NCBI GenBank assembly: GCA_963815935.1
Contig: CAWFIL010000001.1
Span: 77,799-141,798, forward strand
Direction: 5' to 3'
DNA: 64,000 nt
Source: JARIHD01 sp963815935
GTDB taxonomy: Bacteria; Patescibacteriota; Saccharimonadia; Saccharimonadales; UBA4665
The stretch's first letter is position 1; every line of letters starts with the position of its first letter. Of the stretch, positions 7,429 through 16,005 are shown piece by piece. Made by a program: the position numbers and the translations under genes. A model generated the notes under the pieces. That model ran no database searches and had not been told where the DNA came from. It was given only the letters and a program-made list of their open reading frames with translations.

Positions 7429-8745
7429 TCAGACTTTTTCGACGGAACTGCTGTTGTCGACGTTGAACTCTCGTGCTCTTACCTCCATCTCCTTTGGTAC
7501 CCAGGGTGTCTGGATGTAGTAGTAATCGTACGCGCCCCATTCTGTTAGGCTGGCAGGCGGTTGGAATCCGTGCCTGATGGCGACTGGGTACAACCGCGTG
7601 AGCGGGTACGGCGCGTAGATGTGGATCTTGACCTCATGGCGGGGGTCAACGGCCTTGAGGCGCTCGCCGAGGGCGAACGTCTCGTCGTAGTGGCTGTCGT
7701 CTACACCAGGAAAGCCGATGATCATAGTGAAGCTTACTGACATGTTGCGCCGACTCGCCCGAACAGCGATTTCGACCATATCTTTGGGCTCCAACCGCTT
7801 TCCTACGAGCTGAAGTACTTCTTCGGAGCCTGACTCGGCACCGATAAGGAGTCGTGAACAGCCCGACCGTTCGAATGTCACAAGCTGTTCTTCTGTCAGG
7901 GTCAAGAAGGTCGCCGGGTGAATGGCTCCTCCCCACCTGATGTCCATCCCTCTGTCGAGCAGGAGTTGGGCATACTTCAGTGAGAGCGTCGGCTTGACGA
8001 AGAAGTTCGAGTCGTAGAACTTGATGCCGTTGACATCGAACTTCTCGATCAGCATGGTCACATCGTCGATGATGCGCCGTGCTGGTGAAGACGACCACTT
8101 GCGGTAGAACAGGTTGGTGTCGCTGCAGAACGCACAGTCGAACGGGCAGCCCTGACTGGCGACATAGTTCAGTGTCCGTGTACCGATCTTCGCATCGGGG
8201 CGGATATAAGGCCGCGGGTCGATGAGCGAAAAGTCATACGGCGGAAACTCGTCCTGTGAGAGGACTGGTCGGTTGGGCGTACTGACGACCGCGGTGCCGT
8301 TCCGGTAATTCAACCCCAGGATGGAGCTAAGTTCCGGGGTCCCCGCCGTGAGATTGGCGATGATCTCGGTGAGCGTCAGTGCCCCTTGACCGCGAACGAC
8401 GCAATCGAACGCAGGGTGCGTAAGAAGCTCGCCTGGCATCATCGTACCCATGGCGCCACCGATGACGACAAGGATGTCGGGGCGGTACCGCTTGACAGCT
8501 GTCGCTACTTCCATAGCCTCCTTAACCTGGTGACCGATCATGACGCTGATGCCGAGAATGTCCGCGTCATGGCAAGCAGCCACAATGGAGTCGTACGAAT
8601 CTGACTGGTCGAGATTGTTGTCGATGAGCGTCACAGTACCCTGGTTCTTGACTGCTGATCCTACGGAGAGGATCGAGTAGGGGAGCCAGAAGGCGCTGTA
8701 GTTTTTCTCGTGCAATGTCCTTGGGTGGAAGAGAACGACCTTCAT
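7429..8745 (-). CDS. B12-binding radical SAM enzyme
   Basis: This 438-residue protein has a Rossmann-like N-terminal part (about 1-140) of the cobalamin-binding type, with ADILGISVMIGHQ and VVIGGAMGTMMPG, followed by a radical SAM barrel. The cluster motif CPFDCAFC lies at about 199-206, after VASQG. A conserved QSGSxE-like GAESGSEEVL follows. No DxHxxG cobalamin histidine motif is obvious, so cobalamin binding may be base-off/His-off or lost. Relatives perform methylations and ring chemistry in lipid, pigment and antibiotic pathways; the substrate here is unknown. The start overlaps the upstream gene's stop by four bases (ATGA) behind AGGAGAT. Base composition looks more G+C-rich than the flanks. 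Confidence 0.8.
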   Translation of the reverse strand: MKVVLFHPRTLHEKNYSAFWLPYSILSVGSAVKNQGTVTLIDNNLDQSDSYDSIVAACHDADILGISVMIGHQVKEAMEVATAVKRYRPDILVVIGGAMGTMMPGELLTHPAFDCVVRGQGALTLTEIIANLTAGTPELSSILGLNYRNGTAVVSTPNRPVLSQDEFPPYDFSLIDPRPYIRPDAKIGTRTLNYVASQGCPFDCAFCSDTNLFYRKWSSSPARRIIDDVTMLIEKFDVNGIKFYDSNFFVKPTLSLKYAQLLLDRGMDIRWGGAIHPATFLTLTEEQLVTFERSGCSRLLIGAESGSEEVLQLVGKRLEPKDMVEIAVRASRRNMSVSFTMIIGFPGVDDSHYDETFALGERLKAVDPRHEVKIHIYAPYPLTRLYPVAIRHGFQPPASLTEWGAYDYYYIQTPWVPKEMEVRAREFNVDNSSSVEKV

Positions 8746-9761
8746 GAGACATCTCCTGTCATCATTACGGCGATTGCCTGCCTCATTGCAGCCAACACAC
8801 CTTCCTTAGAAGACGTTAAGGTGTAGGGGGCGTCTTGGGTGTTGTAATCGTCGCGCAAGAGGCACGGCTTGTAGGTACCGTTTGCACTTACACGCAGTGC
8901 GAACACTCCTTCGGCACAGTACGACTTGTATGGACAGTCGACGCACATACCGGTTTCGAAGCTGCCAAGTCCTGGGTTTTTGACGGTGAAGATCGATTCT
9001 CCCTCTCTGTACCTCAATAGGCTACTGCCGCTTACCCCCTGCACGACCTCAACGAGTTCAGCCCTCACGCTGATAAGCTCGATCGCCTCCTGTACGGCAA
9101 CCGACTCGGTGGCGAAATATGCCGAACCACGGTGTGCCGCGTGTCGTGGTGTGTGGTTTGTTGTCTCCAGGTCGATGACTTTCAGGTCAGCCCCCAAGGA
9201 GATGGCTTCGTCGAGAACCAGCGGGAGAAGCTCAAGATTCCTTTGGGTCAACACGTAATTGAGAATGACCCTGTAACCCAATGAACGGATGCCTTGGATA
9301 TTTGACCGCAAGCGGCCAAAGTTCCAAGCCCTTCCGACGAGCCTGTGTGCTTCCTCGTCGTCCCGCAGGGTATGCATGCTGATCTTGAACTGGTCAATGC
9401 TAAAGAGCCTTCCCGCCTTGATCAAGCGCGTAAGAGCCAACCCATTCGTCGAAAGGGTGACCTTAAACGGACGATCGTGCCCTACGCTATCGAGCATCCC
9501 AAGAATCCCCGGGTGTAGAAGGGGTTCCCCGCCAGTAATGTGGACCTCTGTTCCGCCGAGCGCTTCAAACGCATCGAGAAGAGCTACGAAGACCTTGGGG
9601 TCCATGAACTTGCGACTTCCGTGGTCTGGGTTGCCTTCGGTGTGACAGAAGGTACACTTTAGCTGGCAAGCCGGCGTGACGGAGATTCGCAACCTTCCGC
9701 CCGTAGCATTGAACGAGTGGATAAGCTCGTCGACATTGCGGCTTTCTCCATACGTAAACAT
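8742..9761 (-). CDS. MoaA-like radical SAM protein
   Basis: This 339-residue radical SAM protein carries the [4Fe-4S] motif CQLKCTFC (Cys32, Cys36, Cys39) and the glycine-rich EVHITGGEPLLHPG typical of MoaA. The C-terminal region has CVDCPYKSYC followed by ANGTYKPCLL (about 270-300), matching MoaA's second-cluster cysteines CxxC...C with about 11 extra residues inserted, also reminiscent of SPASM-type domains. MoaA makes the first molybdopterin intermediate from GTP, but no other moa gene is near, so another nucleotide or peptide substrate is as likely. It is the first gene of the operon, preceded by GAGGAGGTC and a canonical promoter. Confidence 0.78.
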   Translation of the reverse strand: MFTYGESRNVDELIHSFNATGGRLRISVTPACQLKCTFCHTEGNPDHGSRKFMDPKVFVALLDAFEALGGTEVHITGGEPLLHPGILGMLDSVGHDRPFKVTLSTNGLALTRLIKAGRLFSIDQFKISMHTLRDDEEAHRLVGRAWNFGRLRSNIQGIRSLGYRVILNYVLTQRNLELLPLVLDEAISLGADLKVIDLETTNHTPRHAAHRGSAYFATESVAVQEAIELISVRAELVEVVQGVSGSSLLRYREGESIFTVKNPGLGSFETGMCVDCPYKSYCAEGVFALRVSANGTYKPCLLRDDYNTQDAPYTLTSSKEGVLAAMRQAIAVMMTGDVS

Positions 9762-9822
9762 GTAGAGCGACCTCCTCAGGCCTATTGGTGACTTCGATGA
9801 CTTATCGTGGTTTTGTCTATGC

Positions 9823-9852
9823 TATATAGAAACCTTTCTGGTAGATTGTCAA
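9823..9852 (-). promoter_or_regulatory. Sigma-70 promoter of the radical SAM operon
   Basis: On the minus strand TTGACA (9852-9847) and TATATA (9828-9823) are separated by 18 bases. A leader of about 55 bases ends in a strong GAGGAGGTC ribosome site before the ATG at 9761. Most neighbouring genes instead place their -10 box right at the start codon. Confidence 0.7.
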
Positions 9853-9951
9853 GGTGCGCGTAAAGTGTACCACTCCTTACTCTGAAAGGTCAATCGAAGG
9901 TATTGTAAATGTCTAGAGACAGCTTGAGTTCCATTAATGACCTCTTTTAGT

Positions 9952-9957
9952 TAAGAT
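9952..9957 (+). promoter_or_regulatory. -10 box for leaderless lysS mRNA
   Basis: TAAGAT ends six bases before the ATG of lysS at 9964, and no Shine-Dalgarno sequence is present. Transcription would therefore start at, or within a base of, the start codon. Confidence 0.5.
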
Positions 9958-9963
9958 ATCAAT

Positions 9964-11493
9964 ATGGCAACATTGAAAGATTACCGCGATGAACGGCTAC
10001 GAAAACTAAAAGACCTCGAGGGGCTTGGCGTTAATCCATACCCCGCAAAGGCTGAGCGTACACATAATGCAGCTCAAATTGCTAAAGATTTTAACCAGTT
10101 AGAGGGGCGGAGCGTTAGTGTAGTTGGCCGCATCCTTAATATACGTAGATTTGGCAAGATCGCTTTCATTGTCATTAAGGATATGAGTGGTGCCGTACAA
10201 TTGTTTTTTCGCAATGATGTAACCGAAAAGCTACGCGCAGAAGATAGCCAACTCGGCATGGAGCAGTTGCCCTTGCTTGATTCCGGTGACTTTATCGAAG
10301 CACACGGTTCAGTCATCAAAACACAAACGGGTGAGATTTCTATAGAGGTGCATCGCCTCCGATTGCTCGCCAAAGCCCTGCGTCCTTTACCGAATGCACA
10401 AGATGGATTTACAAATAAGGAAGAGCGCCTTCGCCGACGTTATGTTGATACCAATTCAAATCCTGACGTATTTAAGCGTTTTTTGCGACGTAGTGCTTTT
10501 TGGCAGACAACTCGCGAATTTTTGATACAAGAAGATTTTGTTGAGATCAATATACCCGTTTTGGAGCTAACCACAGGGGGAGCGGATGCAACTCCTTTTG
10601 TGACACATATGGATGCCCTGAACCAAGACTTTTATTTACGGATTAGCCATGAATTACCACTTAAGAGATTGCTCGTCGGTGGTTATGAAAAAGTCTTCGA
10701 TATTGGACCGCGCTTTCGTAACGAGAATTACTCCGACGAGCATCTACCGGAACATATAGCTATGGAGTGGTATTGGGCATACGCTGATTGGGAGAAAGGC
10801 ATGAAGCTCACTGAGCGCCTCGTGCGTCATGTGGCAGATAAAACATGGGGGACGCGCTGGTTCAAATTGGCAAACGACATGGAAGTAGACCTGGGCGTAG
10901 ACGAGCAAGACTGGCCTCGGATCAGCTTTGTAGACGCTATCCGTGAACACTATGATCTGGATGTATTCACCTGCACATTGGACGACGTAAAGGGGCGACT
11001 TGCAAAACATAAAATTGAAGTAGAACAAACCGAAAATCGCTCCCGTGGCTTGGATAAGCTCTGGAAAAAGGTACGGACGACCATAGCCGGTCCCGCGTTC
11101 TTGATAGATATCCCGACGTTCTTACAGCCGCTTGCCAAAACGCAACCAGGCAAACCTGAGCTGACGGAACAGTTTAACTTGCTGCTAGGTGGCAGTGAGC
11201 TTTGCAAAGCGTATTCGGAACTGAATGATCCCATAGATCAGCTCAACCGCTTTAAAGAGCAGCAGGCGATGCGCGATGCGGGTGATGACGAGGCTATGAT
11301 GCTCGACATAGACTACGTGGAAGCGCTAGAATATGCTATGCCACCTGCCTGTGGCTTCGGCTACAGCGAGCGCCTATTCTGGTACCTGGAGGGTGTAACC
11401 GCTCGCGAAGGCGTGGTATTCCCACAGCTACGCCGCGAGATAGATGAAACTACAAAAAATATTTATTTTGAGGGGCTAAGCCAGCATGAATGA
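9964..11493 (+). CDS. lysS: Lysyl-tRNA synthetase, class II
   Basis: This 509-residue protein charges tRNA-Lys with lysine in the cytosol. The N-terminal OB-fold anticodon-binding domain is about residues 50-150 (VSVVGRILNIRRFGKIAFIVIKD). The class II catalytic core follows, with motif 2 FRNENYSDEHLPEH near 257-270 and motif 3 GFGYSERLFWY near 460-470. Motif 2 reads EHIAMEWY where most LysRS read EFTMLE, and motif 3 has GYSER rather than GIDR, so it belongs to a divergent branch. Length is normal for the family. The last eight bases overlap the Nudix gene. Confidence 0.93.
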   Translation: MATLKDYRDERLRKLKDLEGLGVNPYPAKAERTHNAAQIAKDFNQLEGRSVSVVGRILNIRRFGKIAFIVIKDMSGAVQLFFRNDVTEKLRAEDSQLGMEQLPLLDSGDFIEAHGSVIKTQTGEISIEVHRLRLLAKALRPLPNAQDGFTNKEERLRRRYVDTNSNPDVFKRFLRRSAFWQTTREFLIQEDFVEINIPVLELTTGGADATPFVTHMDALNQDFYLRISHELPLKRLLVGGYEKVFDIGPRFRNENYSDEHLPEHIAMEWYWAYADWEKGMKLTERLVRHVADKTWGTRWFKLANDMEVDLGVDEQDWPRISFVDAIREHYDLDVFTCTLDDVKGRLAKHKIEVEQTENRSRGLDKLWKKVRTTIAGPAFLIDIPTFLQPLAKTQPGKPELTEQFNLLLGGSELCKAYSELNDPIDQLNRFKEQQAMRDAGDDEAMMLDIDYVEALEYAMPPACGFGYSERLFWYLEGVTAREGVVFPQLRREIDETTKNIYFEGLSQHE

Positions 11494-11923
11494 GCAAAGC
11501 TATTTTCGAGTAAGCGTTAAGGGCATTGCGGTCGACGATACTGGCCGTTTTTTGCTCGTTCGCGAAAAGAATGGTCTGTGGGATATGCTTGGCGGTGGCC
11601 TGGATCACGGGGAAGACCCAGTACAAGGTTTGCGACGCGAAGTACAAGAAGAAGCTGGGCTAGCCGTTACGTGGGTGTCTCCCACGCCAAAATACTTTCT
11701 GACAAGTCCTCAATTTAGTCGGCCCTCATATTACGTCGCTAATGTCGTGTATGAGATTAAGGTAAAAGACCTAAACTTTAGGCAGTCTGATGAGTGCGAA
11801 GAAATCAAGTTTTTCACACCAGAAGAAGCTAGAGGGCTAAAGCTGTTTCCTACCGCAGAACTACTCCTCGACGTGTATAACCCACGCCTTCACGCACAGC
11901 AACACATAGGCGCGATAGGATAA
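11486..11923 (+). CDS. Nudix hydrolase
   Basis: This 145-residue protein contains an intact Nudix box, GGLDHGEDPVQGLRREVQEE followed by AGL, at about residues 32-55 (Gx5Ex7REUxEExGU), which binds Mg and hydrolyses nucleoside diphosphates linked to another group. Substrate cannot be assigned. It overlaps lysS by eight bases and is probably translated from the same mRNA. Confidence 0.88.
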   Translation: MNEQSYFRVSVKGIAVDDTGRFLLVREKNGLWDMLGGGLDHGEDPVQGLRREVQEEAGLAVTWVSPTPKYFLTSPQFSRPSYYVANVVYEIKVKDLNFRQSDECEEIKFFTPEEARGLKLFPTAELLLDVYNPRLHAQQHIGAIG

Positions 11924-12060
11924 GGCGAAACATCGCATTCGGCGATGAGGCCGAAGTGATTGTTCGCCCGCTTCATAACACCAATAGCGAAGATCAAGAA
12001 ATTCTAGCTGCCGCACAGGTCCGAATCCTTTCTAGCGGTGATTTTCAGTTGTTGCTATAG
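11923..12060 (+). pseudogene. Possible coding remnant between Nudix and HAD genes
   Basis: One frame reads as protein-like sequence without an ATG: ...NIAFGDEAEVIVRPL, then HNTNSEDQEILAAAQ and ILSSGDFQLLL, stopping at 12058-12060. It begins in a different frame from the Nudix gene, right at its stop, so it could be the tail of an older gene or of a frameshifted longer Nudix protein. Its end overlaps the -10 box of the next gene. Weak evidence. Confidence 0.25.
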
Positions 12061-12061
12061 T
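12053..12061 (+). promoter_or_regulatory. Extended -10 box for leaderless HAD mRNA
   Basis: TGCTATAGT (TG-n-TATAGT) ends seven bases before the ATG at 12069; no ribosome binding site is present. Confidence 0.5.
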
Positions 12062-12068
12062 AGGTGGC

Positions 12069-13055
12069 ATGGGTAAATCACCGAGCATTGCGTGGAATAA
12101 AGAAGTACGCCTAGTCTTGGCCGATGTCGATGAGACAATTGCCGAAGTCTACACGCCCGCCGAACCAGAGATGATCACCGAGCTTTCATCGTTTCTCACA
12201 GATGGGGGCAAGCTTTTTATGGTAACGGGCGGCAGTCTAAAGCGCGTATGTGTAGGGATTACTGATCTAATTGAGCCAAGCTTACGACACGATATCCTCG
12301 TAAGCCACTGTAGTGGAGCTGAAGTATGGGGCTTTACAAAAGAAGGTAGTCTTCGTGATAAGGCCTTCTACAGCGTCTACGATGAAACCTTTACTGATGA
12401 CATGAAAAAGCGATGGCGCGAAGCAGTTGCTCAACTAGTGCTAGAGTTTGGGCTCCGAACTCATCCCGCACAACCAAAAACGGAATTTTGGGATAAAATA
12501 GGACGTGATCCACGTGATATCATGCTTGACGATCGCGGGCCGCAGATTACCATGGAGGTCGTCAACGGTCACAGCCTCACCGATAAACAACTTGCGCTTT
12601 TTGACCGCGAAGTTCCCTATACTCATGACGGACGACGCGACTTGCGTCTCCCCCTCATGCAACGCGCCGAAGAACTCTTTGTTGAGATGAACGTACCCAT
12701 TAGCCCGCGTCTTGGGGGTGTATTTGCGCTTGATTTCGCAATTGAGGGCTCGTCCAAAACGACATCAATTAAGTACGTATTGGAAAATCCAGAAACCCTC
12801 GCCACTATAGGTCTGGAGCCTGAAGATTTGACGAGCCCATACCGCTACGAGGTATGGGGCGACAAATATTCTATTTTGCATGGAGGAACAGACAGGCACA
12901 TGAGCGAGGCCTTGCCCGCAACCGTACGCTCTATTGACTTCCGCGAAGAAAATTCGAGTGAATTTCCTGAGGGCTACAACATTGTACTTTGGGACGGTCA
13001 GCAGCACTTGCATTACGGCCTCCTTGAATACTTACAATCACGGCATAAGGATTAG
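12069..13055 (+). CDS. HAD-superfamily phosphatase (HAD-IIB-like)
   Basis: This 328-residue protein begins with the HAD nucleophile motif LVLADVDETIAEV (Asp near residues 19-21), followed by motif II-like LFMVTGGS near 55. A large cap region lies in the middle, and a C-terminal EVWGDKYSILHGGTDRHM carries the acidic and lysine-containing end of the fold. The arrangement suits the Cof/phosphomannomutase/sucrose-phosphatase branch that removes phosphate from sugars or nucleotides. The substrate is unknown. It stands alone between Nudix and a broken MBL-fold gene, all on the same strand. Confidence 0.75.
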   Translation: MGKSPSIAWNKEVRLVLADVDETIAEVYTPAEPEMITELSSFLTDGGKLFMVTGGSLKRVCVGITDLIEPSLRHDILVSHCSGAEVWGFTKEGSLRDKAFYSVYDETFTDDMKKRWREAVAQLVLEFGLRTHPAQPKTEFWDKIGRDPRDIMLDDRGPQITMEVVNGHSLTDKQLALFDREVPYTHDGRRDLRLPLMQRAEELFVEMNVPISPRLGGVFALDFAIEGSSKTTSIKYVLENPETLATIGLEPEDLTSPYRYEVWGDKYSILHGGTDRHMSEALPATVRSIDFREENSSEFPEGYNIVLWDGQQHLHYGLLEYLQSRHKD

Positions 13056-13096
13056 TCCTCCCGTTTACGACTTCATGACGCCAACCTTATGGGTGC

Positions 13097-13876
13097 ATGA
13101 AGTTAACAGTTCTAGTAGATAACAACACGCTCATTGATCACTATTTTATTGGCGAACCGGCCGTCTCGTACTTTATTGAAACTGACGATAAGCGAGTTTT
13201 ATTTGACGTGGGTTATTCGGATGCATTTCTTAAAAACGCGCAAAAGCTACGCATAGATTCCCTCGATACTCCGAAGCATCCATTGAAGGGCAAGAAGTTC
13301 GTAAGCCGACGCTCATCGTCCATCCGGGGACACTTAGCTTCCGTCCTCGTACCTGGCGAGGCGGGAGCGGATCGCTCATTGGCGAAGAACGGATCTCGCA
13401 ATATTTCAGTACGTGTCGACAGCCAAGACAGGGATGACTTCATGGAGGACGAGATCGCCGTTGCCTATAAGCCGAAAGACGGACTAGTCGTGAGTAATCC
13501 CTGCTCGCACCGAGGTATCTGCAATACCATTGAATATGCCAAGAACGTGTGCGGCGAGGATCGTGTCGCAGACGTGGTCTGCGGGTTTCATTTGCAGAAT
13601 CCAAGCGATGAAGTCCTTGATGGAACAGTCGCATATTTTGCACAGCATGCCCCGGCGGCTTTGCACCCACGCCACTGTACCGATCTTCGTTCAAAGATAG
13701 CGTTAGCAAAAGTGGCGAACCTACAAGAAGCTGGTTCAACTGCCACGTTATTCTGCGATGGCCAGCAAGTACTTCACGCCACGATCACCGTGAATCAGTC
13801 ATTGACCGGCAGTGAGTACGGTTTCTGTGGGGATAACCATGCAACATTCCTTGACATCACAGTCAGCCGACAATAG
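13097..13876 (+). pseudogene. Degenerate COG1237-type metallo-beta-lactamase fold gene
   Basis: The frame is open for 259 residues, but it appears broken. The N-terminus (MKLTVLVDNNTLIDHYF, VLFDVGYSDAFLKNAQKL) and C-terminus (DGLVVSNPCSHRGICNTIEYA, GFHLQNPSDE, HPRHCTDL) match the COG1237 MBL family. The metal-binding HxHxDH segment that should follow residue 55 is missing. Residues about 68-105 make no family sense, while another frame from 13297 to about 13416 reads KPTLIVHPGTLSF and SLIGEERISQYFST, as the family should. So a deletion plus two compensating frameshifts is likely, and the product cannot hold the usual metal pair. Confidence 0.7.
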
Positions 13877-13952
13877 ACATATGCATTGGTGCGGGCATCA
13901 TTGTACTGGTCGCGCCAATGACCATACGAGCTTACATGCGTAAAGTGTAGAT

Positions 13953-14001
13953 GTAGTAGGGCGTATGTTGCGGACTGCCGCAAGTAAATACGCCCTACTA
14001 C
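13953..14001. repeat. 49-base inverted repeat between convergent genes
   Basis: GTAGTAGGGCGTAT (13953-13966) is perfectly complementary to ATACGCCCTACTAC (13988-14001), and TTGCGG pairs with CCGCAA inside. It separates the convergent MBL remnant and the minus-strand gene, so it may be a bidirectional terminator, but no T run follows on either strand. A small mobile-repeat origin is possible. Confidence 0.7.
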
Positions 14002-14068
14002 AGACAACGGGCAACAAAGTGCAGTGGAAATGCCGGTAGCCCAGGAGAAACCGACGCGCATCCTGCGA

Positions 14069-14371
14069 TCAGCGGCGCCAGAACATCCAGCGTGGACGTG
14101 AGGGTGGTGGCAGTTCCCGGGGCAGCCGTTGGCCGTAGGAGATTGCCGCATCGGCCACTTCCGTCACAGTGCTGTTGGTTAGGTCAATGAGCGCCTCGCC
14201 GGCACGGTGGATACTCCGATCATAGCGAGCCCACTCTGCGTCAGACGCCTCACGGCCAAATGGCGCCCGAATAGCGTGCGCGCCCAGAACCCTGAGCGTT
14301 GCACCGAGCAGAAAGCCGCTTTGATGCGCCAGACGCTTAGCGTCACGACGGACATCAGGCTCAAAGTCCAT
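14069..14371 (-). CDS. Hypothetical 100-residue protein
   Basis: I do not recognise this small protein. It has a clear ribosome site (AGAGGTGAT) eight bases before the ATG. It is mostly helical, with a moderately hydrophobic stretch at 17-34 (SGFLLGATLRVLGAHAI) and a Pro/Arg/Trp-rich tail (PPPSRPRWMFWRR) that could sit on a membrane surface. G+C content looks higher than that of its neighbours. No motif suggests catalysis. Confidence 0.6.
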   Translation of the reverse strand: MDFEPDVRRDAKRLAHQSGFLLGATLRVLGAHAIRAPFGREASDAEWARYDRSIHRAGEALIDLTNSTVTEVADAAISYGQRLPRELPPPSRPRWMFWRR

Positions 14372-14538
14372 GGAGGATCACCTCTTCGTCTCGTTGTTGC
14401 GTACCTTATTTACCGTTTGTACAAGTACATGGTAGAGATACTCGCATAGTATAGCTCAGCTTCGTAGGTATGCATAAAGTGTCGGGTGTCGGGCTGTGGT
14501 ATGTTGTAATGTATAGCACGTAACACAGGATTTTTGTC

Positions 14539-14988
14539 ATGTCGCCAGAGGGCAAACAATTCGTCAACGATTTGCTTGAGCCATACGATGCCAGGGTAGA
14601 CACGCCCATAGAACCAGACCAAGACATCCGATTCATAAAGATAACAACTGGCGGAGCCTCCGAGGATCCGCTCAATGCACTGGATCACGAAGGGCTTATG
14701 CTGCACACAGAGGACGACGTCCAGCGCCGACTTGCTAGAGCAAAAGAGCTAGGCAAGCCATTATTGCGAATGCTGTCTTCGTTTTACCACGGGGCTACCG
14801 AACGCAATGTGCTACACTGCGAAGACCTCAATTCGGGGCAAGACGACAGCGATATCGCTCCACAACATACTGGCAGGGCTTATTCTCGTGATCGTGAACC
14901 ACGTCGTCCTAGCCCACTATCGGGTCAGGGTTATGCGTCGGTTTATCCGCCCGGACATCCTTCGCTAACAGGTACCAAAATACGTTAG
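14539..14988 (+). CDS. Hypothetical 149-residue protein
   Basis: Support is modest. A TGTTGTAAT box lies about 25 bases upstream, and an AGGA precedes the ATG at a long spacing. The first 90 residues look like a folded soluble protein (MSPEGKQFVNDLLEPYDARV, DDVQRRLARAKELGKPL). The last 50 are low-complexity and basic/proline-rich, so the true end or frame may differ. A competing 98-residue frame lies on the opposite strand at 14410-14706. No function can be given. Confidence 0.4.
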   Translation: MSPEGKQFVNDLLEPYDARVDTPIEPDQDIRFIKITTGGASEDPLNALDHEGLMLHTEDDVQRRLARAKELGKPLLRMLSSFYHGATERNVLHCEDLNSGQDDSDIAPQHTGRAYSRDREPRRPSPLSGQGYASVYPPGHPSLTGTKIR

Positions 14989-15044
14989 AAAAGGCGTATA
15001 CTTTAAGAAAGAACAAATATATTAACGATATAGAGGATAGCCCA

Positions 15045-15968
15045 CTGGCAGCAAAAACAAACAGACAATTCAAACATTCGAGTGCGGGATATGGGATCAT
15101 TCTCTTGTCGTCTGTTTTGTATGGCACATTTGGGGTATGGTCACGGTTAATGGGCAGTTCGTTTGGCCCGTTTTATCAGGCATGGGTACGAAGCTTGGTG
15201 ATAATTCTGCTCATGCTGCCCTTTATGCTGGCCACCAAAAGCTTTCGCAAGATTAAGCGCGAAGACTGGCCGCAAATGGCAATTTACATCGCCCTATGCA
15301 TATGTACGCAGGTGCCACTGTACTATGCGTACAACCACGCCCCAATCGGTACCGTTCAGCTAATATTTAATTCGGCGTTTGTAGTAGCCGCGTACGTTGT
15401 AGGGCGTATTTATTTGGGCGAACACATCACGAGAGTAAAAGTGGTTTCGATCGCATTGGCCCTGGTTGGCCTCGTGGTTATATTTGGTGCTTCTGCCATT
15501 GCGTTTGCACCGCTTGGTTTGCTACTAGCTGCGTTTAATGGGGCAACCGCCGGTGGCGAAGTTTCCGCAACCAAAAAACTGACCGACAAATATTCTTCGA
15601 TGTTGCTCGTATTTTGGGGGTGGGTGCTCACATTGGTCACGCACTTGCCGCTATCGCTTTTGCTTGGCGAAAAGCAAGTTGCGCCCAGCCTAGATAAAGC
15701 TTGGCTATGGCTGCTCGTATACGCTGCCGTGAACGCAGTCGCGTTATGGACCGCCGTTGCAGGCTACCGCTACGTAGACGCAAGCGTGGGCAGTCTGATA
15801 AGTCTGTCCGTGGTAGTATTTAGCGTACTATTTGGTGCGGTGATATTTCATGAGGCTATAACCTGGAGCGTATATGTTGGCGGCACGCTGATCCTTACAG
15901 CATCGGCACTCCCCAACTTGACCCCCAATAGGCGAGACAGCACCGAGGCGCCAGAAGCCGAAGCGTAG
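15045..15968 (+). CDS. EamA/DMT-family transporter
   Basis: This is a drug/metabolite-transporter permease of about 307 residues with ten hydrophobic spans in two EamA repeats (PFYQAWVRSLVIILLMLPF; second repeat near 165-285). The substrate is unknown; relatives export amino acids, nucleobases or sugars. The start is uncertain: the first ATG-like codon in the good frame is TTG at 15105, but that would cut through span 1, which is coded upstream (GYGIILLSSVLYG). A CTG at 15045, eight bases after AGAGGA, fits best, and a TATACT box lies at 14997-15002. Confidence 0.82.
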   Translation: MAAKTNRQFKHSSAGYGIILLSSVLYGTFGVWSRLMGSSFGPFYQAWVRSLVIILLMLPFMLATKSFRKIKREDWPQMAIYIALCICTQVPLYYAYNHAPIGTVQLIFNSAFVVAAYVVGRIYLGEHITRVKVVSIALALVGLVVIFGASAIAFAPLGLLLAAFNGATAGGEVSATKKLTDKYSSMLLVFWGWVLTLVTHLPLSLLLGEKQVAPSLDKAWLWLLVYAAVNAVALWTAVAGYRYVDASVGSLISLSVVVFSVLFGAVIFHEAITWSVYVGGTLILTASALPNLTPNRRDSTEAPEAEA

Positions 15969-16005
15969 CCATTTCTAGAGAAGTTTACGCAGTTGAGTTA
16001 TAACA

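Noticed and set aside
7646..8098. 150-residue minus-strand frame inside the B12 radical SAM gene
   Set aside because: It is an out-of-frame shadow, Arg/His-rich, within a clearly functional gene.
11786..11810. Second hammerhead core (CTGATGAG near CGAAG)
   Set aside because: It lies inside the Nudix coding sequence, has GAAG in place of GAAA, and no flanking stems.
12386..12410. CTGATGA followed by GAAA in the HAD gene
   Set aside because: Only three bases lie between the core parts and no stems I or III can form; it is ordinary coding sequence.
14410..14706. 98-residue frame on the minus strand
   Set aside because: It overlaps the plus-strand gene at 14539 and the AT-rich gap, and has no ribosome site; the plus-strand frame is slightly better, though neither is strong.
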